Of a stretch of 20,442 nucleotides of DNA, positions 19,143 through 20,442 are shown one piece after another. Below the pieces are notes generated by a model, which saw only the letters and a program-made list of their open reading frames with translations, was not told where the DNA came from and did no database searches. A program made the position numbers and the translations under genes. How positions within the stretch are numbered: position 1 is the stretch's first letter; each line of letters begins with the position of its first letter. The stretch comes from Bacteroidota bacterium (GTDB taxonomy: Bacteria > Bacteroidota > Bacteroidia > Bacteroidales > Tenuifilaceae): NCBI GenBank assembly GCA_023406715.1, contig JAEXVC010000065.1, positions 1-20,442 of the forward strand. Reading direction: 5' to 3'.

Positions 19143-20442
19143 TTATTTTTTAAACCAAAAATCGCCTTTGAGTTTTGACCATTCCTGAGGACTCTGTGTT
19201 CCTTTACTAAGCCTTTCAACTTCAACCCTAGTTTTTTTGAAAACACTCTCAATGGGTTGCTGTATTTGTAGTTGTTTTACTAATTCCTGAGTGAAAAGAC
19301 CATTAGCACTATCTCCATCCGAAGCGGTTGCTCCCTCTGAGGTTGCAAATGCTATTATTGTTCCACTGGTAGGAACAATGGCTTTAAAACCTCTTTCTCC
19401 GCCTCTTGACCAAGACTTAAATGGGTCGTTACGACATGCATCGAGAATAACTATATTTGTGTTGTTTGGATATTTCTCGAATTCCTCCACAACAAAATTA
19501 ACAGATATTGCTTCCCACTTACAATCCTCCTTTTTATTTAGTTCAGCATCGGTTGGAATAAGGTAGTTCATTCCATCAACCTGAACACCATGACCAGCGT
19601 AGTAGAATAAAGCTACATTGAAGTTAGGTAGTTTTTCGCTGAATTCCCGAATGGCTCGTTCCATGTTTTTCTTATTTGCGTTGGTTTGGCTAATTACTTC
19701 GAAACCAAGATTTTTTAGAGCTTGGATCATTAGATTTGCATCATTTTCAGGATTTTTCAAGAATTGTCCTCCTTGGTATGTGGAATTTCCAATAACCAAC
19801 GCAATACGCTTTTCATTGGGGTCGAACATTGGCTTAATTTCTTGAGGTTGAAGTTGAGTTGCATTGGTAACTTCGCGGTTAACATAAAAAGTGTAGAATG
19901 ATGAGTTGTCTTTTGTATCGGTTGCTCTAACCGATATGGTATTTTCCCCAACAGCAAGTTTAACCAATTGTTGAAAGTTACCGTTTTGATCCAATGCGGC
20001 CTCATTCCCATTTATTACAACTTCGTATATTCCACTAGCATCTGTAACTTTACCTCTAACTATTATTTGTTTATTGCTCTCATTTATTTTCTGCTCTTTT
20101 CTAATATATGGCTCAATCATTGTGATTTCTGGAGCAGTAATATCTTGTTGTGTTTGCTGTGCTTTGTTTAAGTATGATATTTTAAGATAATCTGCTGCAA
20201 TTTCAGTGCCCTGAGGTGCTTGGTAGCCAAATGCATTTCCATAGAATGGAGCAAATGGCATACTATAAACCAATGTTTCGTTTATATAAAAGTAAAGGGT
20301 ATTGCTGATTTTCCTAACAGTATATTTATTGAAATCACCAATCTTAATGAGTTTTGAGAAAGTCCAGTTAACGATATCTGAGTTCTCGTTGTTATAACTT
20401 TTATCAATAGTATAGTAGCCATTGCCACTGAAACCAAAATTG
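19143..20442 (-). CDS. Caspase-family (C14) cysteine peptidase with N-terminal binding domains, 5' end off the right edge
   Basis: The frame is open without a stop from 20442 to the TAA at 19143, giving 432 visible residues. A TTG at 20273 is only an internal codon. Three parts are visible. The first about 90 residues look like the C-terminal half of a concanavalin-type lectin/glucanase domain (WTFSKLIKIGDFNKYTVRK, LYFYINE, then FYGNAFGYQAPQGT). Next is an Ig-like beta domain (PEITMIEPYIRKE through VRATDTKDNSSFYTFYVN). Last is a peptidase C14 domain starting KRIALVIGNSTYQ, with catalytic histidine in YYAGHGVQ (codon 19590-19592) and catalytic cysteine in ILDACRNDP (codon 19434-19436). Both residues are intact, so an active orthocaspase-type protease, normally specific for Arg or Lys, is plausible. 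An N-terminal export signal cannot be seen because the start is missing. Confidence 0.88.
   Translation of the reverse strand, partial: NFGFSGNGYYTIDKSYNNENSDIVNWTFSKLIKIGDFNKYTVRKISNTLYFYINETLVYSMPFAPFYGNAFGYQAPQGTEIAADYLKISYLNKAQQTQQDITAPEITMIEPYIRKEQKINESNKQIIVRGKVTDASGIYEVVINGNEAALDQNGNFQQLVKLAVGENTISVRATDTKDNSSFYTFYVNREVTNATQLQPQEIKPMFDPNEKRIALVIGNSTYQGGQFLKNPENDANLMIQALKNLGFEVISQTNANKKNMERAIREFSEKLPNFNVALFYYAGHGVQVDGMNYLIPTDAELNKKEDCKWEAISVNFVVEEFEKYPNNTNIVILDACRNDPFKSWSRGGERGFKAIVPTSGTIIAFATSEGATASDGDSANGLFTQELVKQLQIQQPIESVFKKTRVEVERLSKGTQSPQEWSKLKGDFWFKK

Noticed and set aside
20271..20273. TTG as start of the caspase-family gene
   Set aside because: The reading frame continues without a stop to the window edge and encodes domain-like sequence, so the TTG is internal.
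1..20442. CRISPR array, rRNA or tRNA genes
   Set aside because: No regularly spaced repeats with unique spacers and no tRNA- or rRNA-like sequence were found; the integrase sits beside mnmE, not a tRNA gene.

Overview
The window looks like a chromosomal segment from a member of the Bacteroidota, probably Bacteroidales-like. The evidence is the recurrent Bacteroidota-type promoter (-7 box TAnnTTTG, sometimes with an upstream TTG about 20 bases away), the Bacteroidota style of tyrosine recombinase, AT-rich intergenic DNA, and families common in that phylum: DUF4870, DUF4389, a caspase-family protein with extra binding domains, and a MetPS-type NSS transporter. No rRNA, tRNA or CRISPR array was seen.

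Left part (1-2607), likely the end of an integrated mobile element. It holds a truncated minus-strand gene with an HExxH motif (1-296), a repeat-bearing AT-rich gap (297-757), a tyrosine recombinase (758-1996) and a Zn-finger/HTH excisionase-like protein (2013-2363). Hairpins and repeated GGTACAA and TGCAAC motifs fill the rest. It abuts the exact 3' end of mnmE, whose terminal codons are the known attachment site of SGI1-type islands in other bacteria. The other end of the element lies outside the window.

Housekeeping and accessory stretch (2608-7169): mnmE (tRNA U34 modification GTPase, minus strand), a 93-base double-hairpin repeat element, an AT-rich DUF2971 gene, and an ABC-F ATPase with a strong bidirectional terminator.

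Transport and central carbon (7186-11915): a 35-residue MetS-like small subunit sits 2 bases downstream of an NSS sodium symporter that carries a soluble insertion before its last membrane helix. A divergent malic enzyme and sucD (succinyl-CoA ligase alpha) follow, transcribed away from each other, so two C4-acid genes share one intergenic region.

Signalling, envelope and oxidation (12002-20442): an orphan CHASE-domain hybrid histidine kinase converges on an M48 metallopeptidase/DUF4870 operon, and the two share a terminator built partly from coding sequence. Then come an internally duplicated DUF4389 membrane protein, a large FAD plus Fe-S oxidoreductase of the YdiJ/D-2-hydroxyglutarate dehydrogenase type, and a caspase-family protein whose 5' end runs off the right edge.

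Start sites were revised for mnmE (4008), the histidine kinase (12002) and the DUF4389 gene (16014), because the longest frames begin at unlikely TTG codons. No complete new system could be demonstrated. The strongest leads are the mnmE-targeting element, the hairpin repeat, the AT-rich DUF2971 insertion and the transporter/small-subunit pair.
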